The notes under the pieces: model-generated
Database searches by the model: none
What the model was told of the DNA's origin: nothing
The model's input: only the letters and a program-made list of their open reading frames with translations
Program-made: the position numbers and the translations under genes
NCBI GenBank assembly: GCA_965200955.1
Contig: OZ241742.1
Location: 2,542,001-2,606,000 of the forward strand
Direction: 5' to 3'
DNA length: 64,000 nt
Source of the DNA: Bin80 sp026708685
GTDB taxonomy: Bacteria > Bacteroidota > Rhodothermia > Rhodothermales > Bin80
Shown: positions 25,030-35,020 of the stretch, in pieces
Numbering within the stretch: the first letter of the stretch is position 1
How the letters are laid out: every line of letters starts with the position of its first letter

Positions 25030-27996
25030 ATGCGATTGACTATGCGCCACAAAAGAGCCATATGGAGCTTGTGTGCCCTTGTTGGATTCACTGTGCTGCC
25101 GGTTTCAGCACAGTATCACAATTATTTTGGGCGTAACAAAATTCAATATGAAGATTTTGACTGGAACGTCATTGAAACCGAACACTTTGATGTGTACTAC
25201 TATCCAGAAATGCGGACGCTCGCTGAACATGGAGCTGCATTTGCGGAAGAGGCGTACGCTGAACTCCAGAATCGATTCAATTTTTCGGTAACACGCCGTG
25301 TGCCGTTAGTCTTTTATTCTTCACAGCTCCACTTTAAGCAGACCAATATCACGGACGGCTTTATTCCAGACGGAGTGGGAGGCTTTTACGAGTTTCTGAA
25401 GGGGCGAGTGGTGATTCCAGCCAATGGAAATCTGCACCGCTTTCGGCGAGTAATTCGCCATGAAATGGTTCATGTCTTTACGATGCATAAACTCGCCCGC
25501 GTCTACCGAGATTATCGCATTCCACTGGATCGACTTCCCCCATTGTGGTTTACCGAAGGGTTGGCAGAGTATTGGTCAGGACCTCAAGATTATCAACATG
25601 AGATGATCGTCCGAGATGCTCTTTATGCGAATTATCTTGTATCTCTTGAAAACATGTATCGGATTAACGGCACCTATGTCATGTACAAGCTTGGAGAGTC
25701 CTTATGTCGTTTTATTGCAGAAGCCTATGGGGAAGAAAAACTCCTGATGCTCATAGAGAATGCTTGGATCAGTCGGGATTTTCGTAAGATACTGGAACAC
25801 ACCTTACAGGAAGACCTCTATGTTGTGAGTGATCAATGGCAACAATGGCTTCGTGAGATTTATTATCCCAAACTGGATACGGATGAAAGTCCGTCTCTTG
25901 CCTCAGTGGGAGTTTCCATTAAGGGTTTCAATTCAAAGCCCGTTGTCTATCAATCCAAAAGCAATCAAAGGCGAGTACTTTTTACGGCCAATCAAGGTGG
26001 CTACAGCAATGTTTATGCTGTCTTCGTGGATTCCTCCTATGCACCTATGGATCGGCCCCAAATTTTAATTCGGGGAGAGCGAAACAGTCAGTTTGAGTCA
26101 TTCCATCTTCTAGACAGCAAGATGAGTGTATCACAAGAAGGGTGGCTTGCATTTGTAACCAAAAGTGGAGAAACAGATGTCATTCATACCTATCATTTAG
26201 ATTCTGATGTGAGTGGTGCATTGTATAGTTTTTCGGGAATCAATGCAGTGTTTTCTCCGACTTGGAGTCCTGATGGAAAGCATCTTGCATTCGTAGCGAT
26301 CAATCAAAGTGGATTTATAGATCTGTATACCTATGATCTTGATCGGGATCAGCTTACACAACTCACCAATGATACCTATGATGACCGGGATCCTGCGTGG
26401 AGTCCTGATGGTACATCCATTGTTTTCTCTTCGGATCGCACCTCGGAAGGTGTTCATCATGCCTACAACCTGTTTCTGTATGATCTGCAGAGTGGGAAGA
26501 TTGATTACGTCACTTCTGGTGCTCAACATGACTTTTCACCTGATTGGAGTCCTGATGGGGCACAAATCCTCTATACCAGCACATCTAGAGATATAGATGG
26601 ACGATATAGTGGACAGAATCTTTATGTCATTGATGCCCAGCCAAGAGAGCCCACTCTTGCCCTTACCGATGCAGGATCTCATCTCCACCAACCCCCAAAC
26701 CCAAGCGTTCGGTGGAAAAAGCAGTTAACCCGGTTCACAACAGCTGTCTTTGATCCAGTATGGACCCATGATGGACATATTGTTTTTTCCACGTTTGAGA
26801 ACTACCGGTTTACCATTCGCACACTTGGAGGACTGGATTCCCTGATGCATAGATCCGTGTCAACTCAAGAAGAACACATTGTCCATGCAAAGCATGAAAA
26901 GCCATGGACCTTTCCACGTATTGAGATGGAATCAACCAATGATCAATTGCGTTATCGGCGACGCTACGGGTTGGATGTTGCTCAGGGACAAATCTCGACA
27001 AGTGCAGTCTGGGGGACAAGTGGTGCGGCCGTATTGTCGCTTTCAGACCTTTTAGGCAATGACCGTTTTTTTCTAACGATCTACAACACGAGTCAGTATA
27101 CGGGAGATTTTATTCGGAGCTTGAACATCAATCTTTCTCGTCTCCATTTAAATAGGAGAGCCAATATCGCATATGGTATTTATCGGTATGGAGGGTTGCG
27201 ATATGATTTGACGGATCCTGATGCACCGACTGAATTTCCACGATTTTGGGAGGAGGTCTGGGGTGGATTTGGAGCTGTGAGTTATCCAATTTCCATGTTC
27301 AGACGCATAGAAGCCACCACATCCATCAGTTGGGATGACAAAGAGATTCCAGTCAGGCAGATTGACCGCCAAGCGTTACTGCTGTCGAATCAGGTGAGTA
27401 TTGTGCACGACAATACATTGTTTGGCTCCAATGGGCCCATGGATGGCTGGCGGGGTAAGCTTTCTGTAGCTTATACGACCGATCTATTGTATTCCAATGT
27501 CAACTATATCACACTGGAGGCGGATCTCAGGCACTATTTGCGAATAAGTCCTTTGGTAACATTTGCATCACGTGCACTAGTACGTATGAATCATGGACGA
27601 GAAGCACGACTCTGGTTCATGGGTGGTAGTTGGGATTTACGGGGCTATCCATTTTTTGATGTACGGGGCAAGAAGGCATGGTTTACCTCTCATGAGCTAC
27701 GTTTCCCATTGTTAGAGAATCCATCGGTATATATTCCGCCTCTCGCTGTCTTGGGGATCCTTAACCTCCGAGGAGCACTCTTTTTTGATGCTGCCCACAC
27801 ATGGAATGATCATTACACCCAGAAAATACCCCAGATTTTTGCAGGCGAAACCATTGGTTCAACTGGGTTAGGATTGCGATTGAATCTTTTTGGGGCTTTT
27901 GTGCTGCGCTATGACATGGGGTACAGATTACGGAATGGCTTAAAAACACGAGAGCCGAATCATTTCCGTCAGTTCTTTTTTGGTTTTGATTTCTAA
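25030..27996 (+). CDS. surface peptidase: gluzincin, TolB-like propeller and outer-membrane barrel
   Basis: A 988-residue exported protein (signal peptide ending VSAQ at about 28). The N-terminal third is a peptidase MA-like zinc protease: RHEMVH gives His144, Glu145 and His148, with the third ligand in WFTEGLAEYW (Glu176). The middle carries TolB/WD40-like blades (FSPTWSPDGKHLAF, DPAWSPDGTSIVFSS, FSPDWSPDGAQILYT). The last 350 or so residues are beta-strand-rich and end in a C-terminal Phe, resembling an Omp85/bacterial-surface-antigen barrel (GLGLRLNLFGAFVLRYDMGY). The ATG at 25030 is chosen over a TTG at 25012. A paralog of the same layout is encoded at 57214. Substrate unknown. Confidence 0.75.
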   Translation: MRLTMRHKRAIWSLCALVGFTVLPVSAQYHNYFGRNKIQYEDFDWNVIETEHFDVYYYPEMRTLAEHGAAFAEEAYAELQNRFNFSVTRRVPLVFYSSQLHFKQTNITDGFIPDGVGGFYEFLKGRVVIPANGNLHRFRRVIRHEMVHVFTMHKLARVYRDYRIPLDRLPPLWFTEGLAEYWSGPQDYQHEMIVRDALYANYLVSLENMYRINGTYVMYKLGESLCRFIAEAYGEEKLLMLIENAWISRDFRKILEHTLQEDLYVVSDQWQQWLREIYYPKLDTDESPSLASVGVSIKGFNSKPVVYQSKSNQRRVLFTANQGGYSNVYAVFVDSSYAPMDRPQILIRGERNSQFESFHLLDSKMSVSQEGWLAFVTKSGETDVIHTYHLDSDVSGALYSFSGINAVFSPTWSPDGKHLAFVAINQSGFIDLYTYDLDRDQLTQLTNDTYDDRDPAWSPDGTSIVFSSDRTSEGVHHAYNLFLYDLQSGKIDYVTSGAQHDFSPDWSPDGAQILYTSTSRDIDGRYSGQNLYVIDAQPREPTLALTDAGSHLHQPPNPSVRWKKQLTRFTTAVFDPVWTHDGHIVFSTFENYRFTIRTLGGLDSLMHRSVSTQEEHIVHAKHEKPWTFPRIEMESTNDQLRYRRRYGLDVAQGQISTSAVWGTSGAAVLSLSDLLGNDRFFLTIYNTSQYTGDFIRSLNINLSRLHLNRRANIAYGIYRYGGLRYDLTDPDAPTEFPRFWEEVWGGFGAVSYPISMFRRIEATTSISWDDKEIPVRQIDRQALLLSNQVSIVHDNTLFGSNGPMDGWRGKLSVAYTTDLLYSNVNYITLEADLRHYLRISPLVTFASRALVRMNHGREARLWFMGGSWDLRGYPFFDVRGKKAWFTSHELRFPLLENPSVYIPPLAVLGILNLRGALFFDAAHTWNDHYTQKIPQIFAGETIGSTGLGLRLNLFGAFVLRYDMGYRLRNGLKTREPNHFRQFFFGFDF

Positions 27997-27997
27997 G

Positions 27998-29137
27998 ATG
28001 TTGACTCAGTGCATTTCAAAACACCGGCATCTGATACGAGGAGTTGTTGCTCTACTGGTTCTGATGACCTTGAACGGATGCAATCCATTCGTTGCACATC
28101 TTGAACCAATTCCCAAAAATGGTTCAGAGCTCACACCTCCGCTCAAGCTGGAATGGACCTATAATGCTCGTGCAGGCTTTGGCCCTGACGCTCCCTTGGT
28201 TTTTCAGGATCAGGTGCTGGTCCCTACTCGTCAGGGGGAAGTCCATCTCATTGATCTTGCATCGGGGAAGCGAAGAGGAAATAAACGATTTGGAGATGCC
28301 ATCAATGGATCATTAGCAGTTATTGATCAAACCATTGCAGTTCCATTAGCTCAGGGCCGAAGATCCGTAGCTGCCTATGATCTAAATACGGGGACCATGC
28401 AATGGAGGATAGAAGGAACTCCGATTGAAGTAGGAATCACTCCCACAGACTCGGGTGGAATTCTTGTCACCACCAGTGGAGAAGTACAGAGATTTTATAT
28501 GGATGACGGTCGTATTGATTGGACACATCGGATTCCACCATATGAGCGTATCCATGCCCGTCCTCTCATTCATCAAGATCATGTGATCATTGCGACCGAT
28601 AGTGGTGAAGTTGTTTCTCTGTCCTTGACTAACGGGGATGTGAAGTGGTCCATACCACTTCAAGATCCAATTTATGTGACCCCAGAGACGGATGGAGAGA
28701 CCTTCATCGTCTCTACGACGAGGGGGCGATTGGTTGCTATGAAGATAGATTCTGGAGAAATTTTATGGGATATCATGCTGGCTGATGAGTCTGTACGATT
28801 GACGAGTGCAACCATAGAAGGTGAACTTGTCGCTGTGGGAGCATCAGATGGACTCCTGCGGGTGATGGATCTTCATACAGGAATCACTGAGTGGGAGTTT
28901 CAATGTCCAGATGCATTGGCTTCTCCACCATTCATGACCCAACGGATGATCTATACTGGAAGTATGGGGAATTGGTTTTATGTATTGGATCGTCAAACAG
29001 GGGAGTTACTTCAGAAGATTGAACTGAGAGGACGCGTAAAAAGTGGTATTGGGGTTGCAGATGATGGATTGATTCTACTGACGGAGCCTCGTTATGTCGT
29101 GAAGCTCGCACCATCCATTATTCATGTTGATATCTAA
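27998..29137 (+). CDS. BamB-like PQQ-propeller lipoprotein
   Basis: A 379-residue lipoprotein with a lipobox-like signal end (LMTLNGC, Cys at about 29) and PQQ-like beta-propeller repeats (VHLIDLASGKRRG, VAAYDLNTGTMQWR, VVSLSLTNGDVKWS, LVAMKIDSGEILWD, YVLDRQTGELLQK). This is the fold of BamB, the assembly-complex lipoprotein that helps insert outer-membrane barrels. It starts one base after the stop of the barrel-peptidase gene and overlaps the next gene by 14 bases, which supports an envelope assembly role. True BamB function versus a generic propeller lipoprotein is undecided. Confidence 0.72.
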   Translation: MLTQCISKHRHLIRGVVALLVLMTLNGCNPFVAHLEPIPKNGSELTPPLKLEWTYNARAGFGPDAPLVFQDQVLVPTRQGEVHLIDLASGKRRGNKRFGDAINGSLAVIDQTIAVPLAQGRRSVAAYDLNTGTMQWRIEGTPIEVGITPTDSGGILVTTSGEVQRFYMDDGRIDWTHRIPPYERIHARPLIHQDHVIIATDSGEVVSLSLTNGDVKWSIPLQDPIYVTPETDGETFIVSTTRGRLVAMKIDSGEILWDIMLADESVRLTSATIEGELVAVGASDGLLRVMDLHTGITEWEFQCPDALASPPFMTQRMIYTGSMGNWFYVLDRQTGELLQKIELRGRVKSGIGVADDGLILLTEPRYVVKLAPSIIHVDI

Positions 29138-29912
29138 ATTCAAATATGTCATCGTTGTGGGAGCGTTCTGTGTGATCAGTCATTACAACCCCCTACACGC
29201 ACAAGCACCCATTCTTGTGCAGATCACCAGTAATGATCCTAATGCGGCTGTTTATGCGGACTCACTTTATTTGGGATTGGTTCATGGAAGTCCGTATTGG
29301 GTGCATCCATCTATACATAGGATCCGCTTGCGAACGCTCATGCCAGCATCATGGAGCGTCCCTCCGATTTCGTCTCCTCTTGTCGCTCAGCCATCGGATA
29401 CGGTTCAGTTAGCCTTGAATTTCCCGATGTACCATCGAGTTGAGTCCTTCCCACTGGGTGCAGAGACATGGCTTCATTCTGGAGAGCAGAGGCGGTTTTT
29501 GGGGGTTACTCCGGTGGTATTTCATTCGCATGGGCTTCGCGATAGTCTGATCCATGTGGAGATGGAAGCCTACGAGTCGGCAACAATACAACCGAAAACG
29601 GAGATATGGAATGTGTATAATGTATCTCTAACTCCGCTGGAGTCATCCTTGATGAGTGCATCGGGGGTATCCAAGATTGAGAAAAAACAAAGACAGTGGA
29701 TTGACTGGGGACTTGCCACGGTAGCGGTCGTAGCTGGAGTTCTCGCGGTGGATTACAAATTCCGGGCAGATCGGATTAATGACAGATACCTTGAAACGGG
29801 GGATACCTCACTGCGACCCCGCGTTGCAAGATTGGATGATTATTCAGGCGTTGCACTGGGAGTGATGCAGGCTGGAATCATCACCCTCGGGATTCGATTC
29901 GTACTGGATTGA
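29124..29912 (+). CDS. PEGA-like exported protein with C-terminal membrane segments
   Basis: A 262-residue protein with a signal peptide (about 1-27, ending LHAQ) and a PEGA-like beta domain (about 30-100: VQITSNDPNAAVYADSLYLG, then IHRIRLRT). A second beta-rich part follows, then a C-terminal region with a hydrophobic helix (WGLATVAVVAGVLAVDY) and a final hydrophobic stretch (GVALGVMQAGIITLGIRFVL). PEGA domains decorate surface proteins; the function here is unknown. It overlaps the BamB-like gene by 14 bases. Confidence 0.6.
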   Translation: MLISKFKYVIVVGAFCVISHYNPLHAQAPILVQITSNDPNAAVYADSLYLGLVHGSPYWVHPSIHRIRLRTLMPASWSVPPISSPLVAQPSDTVQLALNFPMYHRVESFPLGAETWLHSGEQRRFLGVTPVVFHSHGLRDSLIHVEMEAYESATIQPKTEIWNVYNVSLTPLESSLMSASGVSKIEKKQRQWIDWGLATVAVVAGVLAVDYKFRADRINDRYLETGDTSLRPRVARLDDYSGVALGVMQAGIITLGIRFVLD

Positions 29913-29979
29913 TCAGCATGATCTCTCAACTTTTCATATTTTCATGCGTATCTATTAAGGAAACATTCTTGGTATTTAA

Positions 29980-30501
29980 ATGAATTGGATAGATTTAACG
30001 ATCATAGGTGTCATGGCCATCGGTGGTCTCATGGGCTTCAGAAAAGGCTTAGTGAAGCAGGTCATTGGGCTTTTCAACCTGATCGCATCATTTACGGTAG
30101 GCTATTTATACATGGATGTCTTTGGACAGTGGCTTGAGGCACAGTTGGGGATCGCTCAGCAATACTCATTGATTGTAGGCTTTCTACTAATCTTTTTTGG
30201 TGTTTTACTGGGGCTATCTATTATTGGAAGATTCCTCAACAGTGTGATCCGTGGAATTCCGATTATTGGATGGCTAAATAATATCGCTGGGGTAGGTGTG
30301 GGGCTACTTTCTACTGGTTTATTTTTGAGTTTAGCCTTGTACTTATTAGCACTGGTCGGTTTCCCGTCCAGTGAAGTCATCAATTCGTCCACTACCTATG
30401 AACCGATCTATCATCTTTTGCCTCAAACATGGGAAATAGCGACGAACCAATTCCCAGAGATCACAGACATACAGGAACGCTTTCCAACCTGGTTTAATTG
30501 A
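29980..30501 (+). CDS. CvpA-family membrane protein
   Basis: A 173-residue inner-membrane protein with four hydrophobic helices and the CvpA signature (WIDLTIIGVMAIGGLMGFRKG, then a glycine-rich third helix region). Family members are linked to colicin V export and envelope integrity. Length and topology agree. It lies 67 bases after the PEGA-like gene, possibly in the same unit. Confidence 0.82.
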   Translation: MNWIDLTIIGVMAIGGLMGFRKGLVKQVIGLFNLIASFTVGYLYMDVFGQWLEAQLGIAQQYSLIVGFLLIFFGVLLGLSIIGRFLNSVIRGIPIIGWLNNIAGVGVGLLSTGLFLSLALYLLALVGFPSSEVINSSTTYEPIYHLLPQTWEIATNQFPEITDIQERFPTWFN

Positions 30502-30911
30502 GGACCGTCATAAATTTATTTTTTGAGGTCTAAGTGAAGCAAAGCCAACTCGTCTGTTTGGGAGTTAGGGTGGAATCAAATGAATCCTAATAATATCAAA
30601 ATACTGAGTCAAGATTTTAGAAGGAGATGATTGGAACATGCTACATTGATCATTAAATAATCTAAGATGTGGTAGGGATTAATGAGAACTGATAGTCATT
30701 GATCACAGTTAGTTTCATGATGGTGTCTTCATAGAGGAGGAATTCCGCCTATTTTTGAAGATATTCGTAACCATATTGAATCTATGTATGCAGAGCATCA
30801 GGTCATTTTCATTTATCTTAAATGATATTCATGGTAATCATTGATTCCCACATTGGTGAGGCGTGAGTCTTCAAACTATGATTGAAGTAAAAATTTTATG
30901 AGGTACATAAC
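30502..30911. other. intergenic region upstream of MmeI-like gene
   Basis: This 410-bp AT-rich region holds no gene or RNA that I recognise. It must include the promoter of the restriction-modification gene. A purine-rich GAGGT at 30900-30904 lies about 7 bases before the TTG start, a plausible ribosome binding site. Confidence 0.4.
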
Positions 30912-33662
30912 TTGCGTCTAAGCTGGAATGAAATAAGGATCAGAGCGGCGGCGTTCGCAAAGGAGTTCGCTGATTCTCACCGTGAAAAAGGTGATACTCA
31001 AACCTTCTACAATGAATTCTTCAATATTTTTGGTGTCAAGCGTCAGTCTGTAGCCATCTATGAAAAGCAAGTCGAAAAACTCACCGGCAATACAGGATTC
31101 ATTGATCTTTTCTGGAAGCAGGTACTCCTTGTAGAACAGAAAAGTGCTGGTAGAAGTCTTGATGCCGCGAAAGTACAGGCAGCTGACTACTTTCTTGCGC
31201 TTAGCGAACATGAACGTCCACGCTATTTATTGGTGTGTGACTTTCAGACATTTGATCTGTATGATCTTTCTGAGGATCATCATGTGGTATTCAAACTTAA
31301 AGACCTCCCTGATCATGTTGAGCATTTTGGCTTTATCATGGGCATCCAGAAAGTTGCTTTCAAGGATCAGGATCCAGTTAATATTACTGCGGCTGAGTTG
31401 GTTGGTGATCTTCATGATAAATTAGAAAGAACAGGATTTACTGGCTCAGACCTTGAAAGATTTCTTGTACGGATTGTATTCTGTCTTTTTGCAGATGACA
31501 CAGGTGTATTTGGAACGAGAAACCTATTTTTGAACTGGCTTGAAGAAAGAACATCAGAAGATGGACATGACCTTGGTGCAAAGTTAGCCGAGCTCTTTCA
31601 AACACTTGATACCCCCGAAGATAAACGTACATCATTTCTTGATGAGACACTTAACAGCTTCGTATATGTGAACGGACAGCTCTTCAATGGACCGACTCGT
31701 ATTCCCGCATTTAATTCTGAGATGCGCAATGCTTTATTAAAAGCTTGCCGATTTGATTGGTCTCCTATTTCACCAGCCATCTTTGGTAGCCTCTTTCAGT
31801 CTGTGATGGACAAAGAAGAGCGCAGGAAAATGGGAGCTCATTATACTACTGAAGAAAACATCATGAAAATAATTGGTCCACTATTTATGGATGATCTGTG
31901 GGCCGAATTTGAAAAAGCACGTAGATTAAAACGACAGAAACGTAAAAAATTATTAGAGTTACAGACGAAGATCGGAAGCCTAACATTCTTTGATCCAGCG
32001 TGCGGATGTGGTAATTTTCTTATCATCTCTTACAGGGAACTAAGGAGGTTGGAGATCAAAATTCTGCAAGAATTAATCACTGGAGATCAAAGGGAATTGG
32101 ATACGTTAGTTCTCAGTAAGGTTGATGTTGATCAATTCTTCGGAATTGAGATTGGAGAGTTTGCATCCGAAATTGCCCGTACAGCTATGTGGATGATGGA
32201 TCATATCATGAATAACGAGTTGAGTTATGCATTTGGGCAGAGCTATGTTCGAATTCCATTGACATCATCAGCCAATATCGTCTGTGGTGATGCACTCAAT
32301 CTTGACTGGATTGACGTAATCCATCCTCAAAAATGTAATTATGTACTTGGAAATCCACCTTTCAGGGGAAAAAGTGAAATGGATCAGTTCCAGAGTGACT
32401 CCCTGTTCAAAGTGATTCAAACAGCTGGATCTAGGTCACAGGTTTTAGATTTAGTCACAGGCTGGTTTCTGAAAGCTGCCGACTATGTAAGTCGTTCAGA
32501 TAGACGAACTGCAATTGCATTTGTTTCCACGAATTCAATCACTCAGGGAGAACAGGTTTCCCATCTCTGGCCCTTACTTTTTGAACGTTATCAACTTGAA
32601 ATATCGTTTGCACATAGAACATTTAGCTGGGGCTCAGATGCACGAGGGAAAGCACATGTTCATGTAGTGATCATCGGACTGGAAAAGGCACCATTCTTCA
32701 AACAAGAGTGCTCGTTATTTGACTATCAGGACATCCATGGTAAACCCAATCAGATCAAACTGAAATCTATTTCCCCATACCTGCTTGACGGGAGCAAGCT
32801 CATCAACCAAAAGTTAGTTGTCAAAGCGGCAAGAAATCCGAGCAAATCAGTTCCAAAGTGTTTATTCGGAAGTAAACCAGCCGACGGTGGAGGACTATTA
32901 TTGAGTTCCTTTGAACGCAATAAATTATTGGCATTACACCCTGAATTCAAACCGTACGTCAAACGACTCATAAGAGCAAGAGACTACTTGAATAATATCT
33001 ATTCTTATTGCCTATGGCTTATAGATACACCACCACAATTGATACGAGCAACCCCCTATGTGTTGAATAGGATCAAGCATGTCAAAGAATTTAGAAGTAT
33101 GAGTGTCAAACAGCAAACACGGGATGCTTCAGAATACGCTCAACTGTTTGCTGAAATACGGCAACCCTTGGAAAATTATATCATCATTCCGAGAGTCACA
33201 TCTGAGAGGAGAAAGTATGTTCCATTTGGGTTCTTTACATCGGACAATATTGTTCACGATTCATGTATATGCGTCCCAGATGCAGGGCTGGAAATATTCG
33301 CGTTAATGATTTCTTCCATGCACATGTGCTGGATGAAATATACATGTGGTCGATTAGAAAATCGTTATCGCTATGCGAATACGCTGGTCTATAATACGTT
33401 TCCGTGGCCAGACCTGACCACAAAAGCACGCGAACAACTAATGAAAACTGGACAGGATATTCTTGACGCAAGGGAAAGGTATCCAGATGCTAAACTTGTA
33501 GATTTGTATGACCCGTACACCATGCCCCCAAGCTTACGAAAGGCACATCAAGTCAATGATTTCGTAGTCGATAAACTCTATCAGGCTAAGCCTTTTGAGA
33601 GTGAACGTGAGCGGATTGAATTTCTTTTTATGCGTTATGATGTAATGATTTCAGGTAAGTAA
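30912..33662 (+). CDS. MmeI-type (type IIL) restriction-modification enzyme
   Basis: A 916-residue fused restriction endonuclease/adenine methyltransferase. Near the N-terminus Asp65, Glu75 and Lys77 form the D-x9-E-x-K nuclease signature of MmeI (FIDLFWKQVLLVEQKSAG). A helical spacer follows (LGAKLAELFQTL, MGAHYTTEENI). The methyltransferase has motif I FFDPACGCGNFL near 360 and motif IV GNPPFRGKSEM near 480. A target-recognition region and C-terminal helical part end the protein. Such enzymes methylate one strand and cut about 20 bp away. The start is TTG: the only nearby ATG frame stops at once, and the family begins exactly here. A terminator follows at 33739. Confidence 0.88.
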   Translation: MRLSWNEIRIRAAAFAKEFADSHREKGDTQTFYNEFFNIFGVKRQSVAIYEKQVEKLTGNTGFIDLFWKQVLLVEQKSAGRSLDAAKVQAADYFLALSEHERPRYLLVCDFQTFDLYDLSEDHHVVFKLKDLPDHVEHFGFIMGIQKVAFKDQDPVNITAAELVGDLHDKLERTGFTGSDLERFLVRIVFCLFADDTGVFGTRNLFLNWLEERTSEDGHDLGAKLAELFQTLDTPEDKRTSFLDETLNSFVYVNGQLFNGPTRIPAFNSEMRNALLKACRFDWSPISPAIFGSLFQSVMDKEERRKMGAHYTTEENIMKIIGPLFMDDLWAEFEKARRLKRQKRKKLLELQTKIGSLTFFDPACGCGNFLIISYRELRRLEIKILQELITGDQRELDTLVLSKVDVDQFFGIEIGEFASEIARTAMWMMDHIMNNELSYAFGQSYVRIPLTSSANIVCGDALNLDWIDVIHPQKCNYVLGNPPFRGKSEMDQFQSDSLFKVIQTAGSRSQVLDLVTGWFLKAADYVSRSDRRTAIAFVSTNSITQGEQVSHLWPLLFERYQLEISFAHRTFSWGSDARGKAHVHVVIIGLEKAPFFKQECSLFDYQDIHGKPNQIKLKSISPYLLDGSKLINQKLVVKAARNPSKSVPKCLFGSKPADGGGLLLSSFERNKLLALHPEFKPYVKRLIRARDYLNNIYSYCLWLIDTPPQLIRATPYVLNRIKHVKEFRSMSVKQQTRDASEYAQLFAEIRQPLENYIIIPRVTSERRKYVPFGFFTSDNIVHDSCICVPDAGLEIFALMISSMHMCWMKYTCGRLENRYRYANTLVYNTFPWPDLTTKAREQLMKTGQDILDARERYPDAKLVDLYDPYTMPPSLRKAHQVNDFVVDKLYQAKPFESERERIEFLFMRYDVMISGK

Positions 33663-33738
33663 ACAGTAAAAATGGAGCTCCCCTCCCGAAACTACTTTCT
33701 CATAAGATTCAAGATGTAAACCATCAAGCCAGATACTT

Positions 33739-33776
33739 ATATCAATAGTTCTCCATTGATATTTGTTTTTTTTTTT
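33739..33776 (+). terminator. intrinsic terminator after MmeI-like gene
   Basis: A perfect 8-bp AT-rich stem, ATATCAAT (33739-33746) with ATTGATAT (33755-33762) and an 8-base loop, is followed within three bases by a run of eleven T (33766-33776). The position, 77 bp after the stop codon, suits a Rho-independent terminator. The stem is weak, so efficiency is uncertain. Confidence 0.55.
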
Positions 33777-33902
33777 GCTGCATATTCACATTCAGATCTC
33801 GGGGAGAATTATCCGTTGCTAATATCTACTGAAAACAAAAGAACATGATTTTAATAGAATGTGGTTGAAATTTCGTACATTTAGGCTTATCATTCAAATC
33901 TG

Positions 33903-34229
33903 ATGGAAAATACCGCTAAGCTTTACTACTCAATTGGAGAAGTGAGCAGAATTATTGGAGTAGAAACCTACGTTCTTCGTTATTGGGAGAGCGAGTTTCC
34001 AGAGCTAAGACCTCGTAAAAATAGCTCTGGTCGTAGAATCTACACAAATAATGACCTGAATCTTGCAAGGCAGATCTATGATCTACTTCGCGTTAAAAAA
34101 TATACTCTTGAGGGGGCAAGGCAAGCACTGGATGGTGATAGCGGAGATACATCAAAACTCTCCTCCGAACGACAGGAATTGTTAAATTTACGTTCATTCT
34201 TGGAGAACATTGCTCGACAATTAACGTAA
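33903..34229 (+). CDS. small MerR-family transcriptional regulator
   Basis: A 108-residue MerR-type regulator. The N-terminal winged-helix reads YSIGEVSRIIGVETYVLRYW, followed by GRRIYTNNDLNLARQIYDLL and the helix KKYTLEGARQAL. There is no C-terminal effector domain beyond a short helix, as in many compact MerR-like proteins of Bacteroidota. Target genes and signal are unknown. It ends 9 bases before tRNA-Pro. Confidence 0.85.
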   Translation: MENTAKLYYSIGEVSRIIGVETYVLRYWESEFPELRPRKNSSGRRIYTNNDLNLARQIYDLLRVKKYTLEGARQALDGDSGDTSKLSSERQELLNLRSFLENIARQLT

Positions 34230-34238
34230 ACGGATTAA

Positions 34239-34315
34239 CGGGACGTAGCGCAGCCAGGTAGCGCACTTCAATGGGGTTGAAGGGGTCGTGAGTTCAAATC
34301 TCGCCGTCCCGACCA
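34239..34315 (+). tRNA. tRNA-Pro (anticodon GGG)
   Basis: A 77-nt cloverleaf with encoded CCA. The acceptor stem CGGGACG pairs with CGTCCCG, then A73 and CCA. The D arm is GCGC-AGCCAGGTA-GCGC. The anticodon stem CTTCA/TGAAG carries loop ATGGGGT, giving anticodon GGG (reads CCC/CCU). The T arm is GTGAG-TTCAAAT-CTCGC. All stems are consistent. Confidence 0.95.
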
Positions 34316-34660
34316 ATAAATGATAGATCAGTTATGTCTTTGATTGCTTACTCTTTTACAGGATCAGAGGACAACTCTATCTTCGCTTTATCTTGATGAA
34401 ACCTTTTTCAAATCTACCATTTTTGAGTAGATACCTGCTCAGATCTCACCTGAGATCTGTCAATACGCCTCTGATACGGTATGGTCAATGGGTTGATGTA
34501 CGACCTATGACTCTTCATAGTCTGATGATTGGGGGCGAGACTTGTTCGCAGGTTACTGAAAGATGATCAAGCTTCATCATAAAGTAGACGGAGATTTGCG
34601 ATTGATCTCCACTGCGATTTAGCGATCTGGCTTTCACTGATTTTTAACTTGAATTAATTG
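34316..34660. other. intergenic region after tRNA-Pro
   Basis: A 345-bp region between tRNA-Pro and the HTH gene. No second tRNA, gene or clear hairpin terminator was recognised. It probably holds the promoter of the HTH gene. Confidence 0.4.
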
Positions 34661-35020
34661 ATGCAACCATCAAAAACAAATAACGAAAAGTCCCGGGTCA
34701 AGCTTGCTCGCGATCTTAAAATGCTTCGGGAGCATAAAGAAGTCTCAATTGAGACGATCCATTCAGAGACTCGGATTATCAAATCCCTGCTCCGTGATTT
34801 TGAAACCAACTGCCTCTATAACCATCAGAACTTCCATGATATCTATCTTCGTTCTCTTGCCAGAGCATATTCTAATGTAATTGGACTTGATACTGAGAAA
34901 GTTCTTGAAGCACTCAATGATGCTTTGGATGGATTCTATGATGGCAGTTTGAATCCCAACTACAAGCCTCCTCAGAAGGAATCTTCCTCCAAAAAACCCA
35001 AATCTTCGACCAAGTCTTGA
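34661..35020 (+). CDS. RodZ-N-terminal-like helix-turn-helix protein
   Basis: A 119-residue protein with a Cro/HTH_25 domain (about 12-75: LARDLKMLREHKEVSIETI, then FHDIYLRSLARAYSNVIGLD), as found at the N-terminus of RodZ. It lacks the membrane helix and periplasmic part of RodZ, ending in a Lys/Ser-rich tail (KESSSKKPKSSTKS). It could be a cytoplasmic regulator or partner of a cytoskeletal protein. The ATG at 34661 is preferred over a TTG three bases upstream. Its last 49 bases overlap the convergent ROK gene. Confidence 0.7.
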   Translation: MQPSKTNNEKSRVKLARDLKMLREHKEVSIETIHSETRIIKSLLRDFETNCLYNHQNFHDIYLRSLARAYSNVIGLDTEKVLEALNDALDGFYDGSLNPNYKPPQKESSSKKPKSSTKS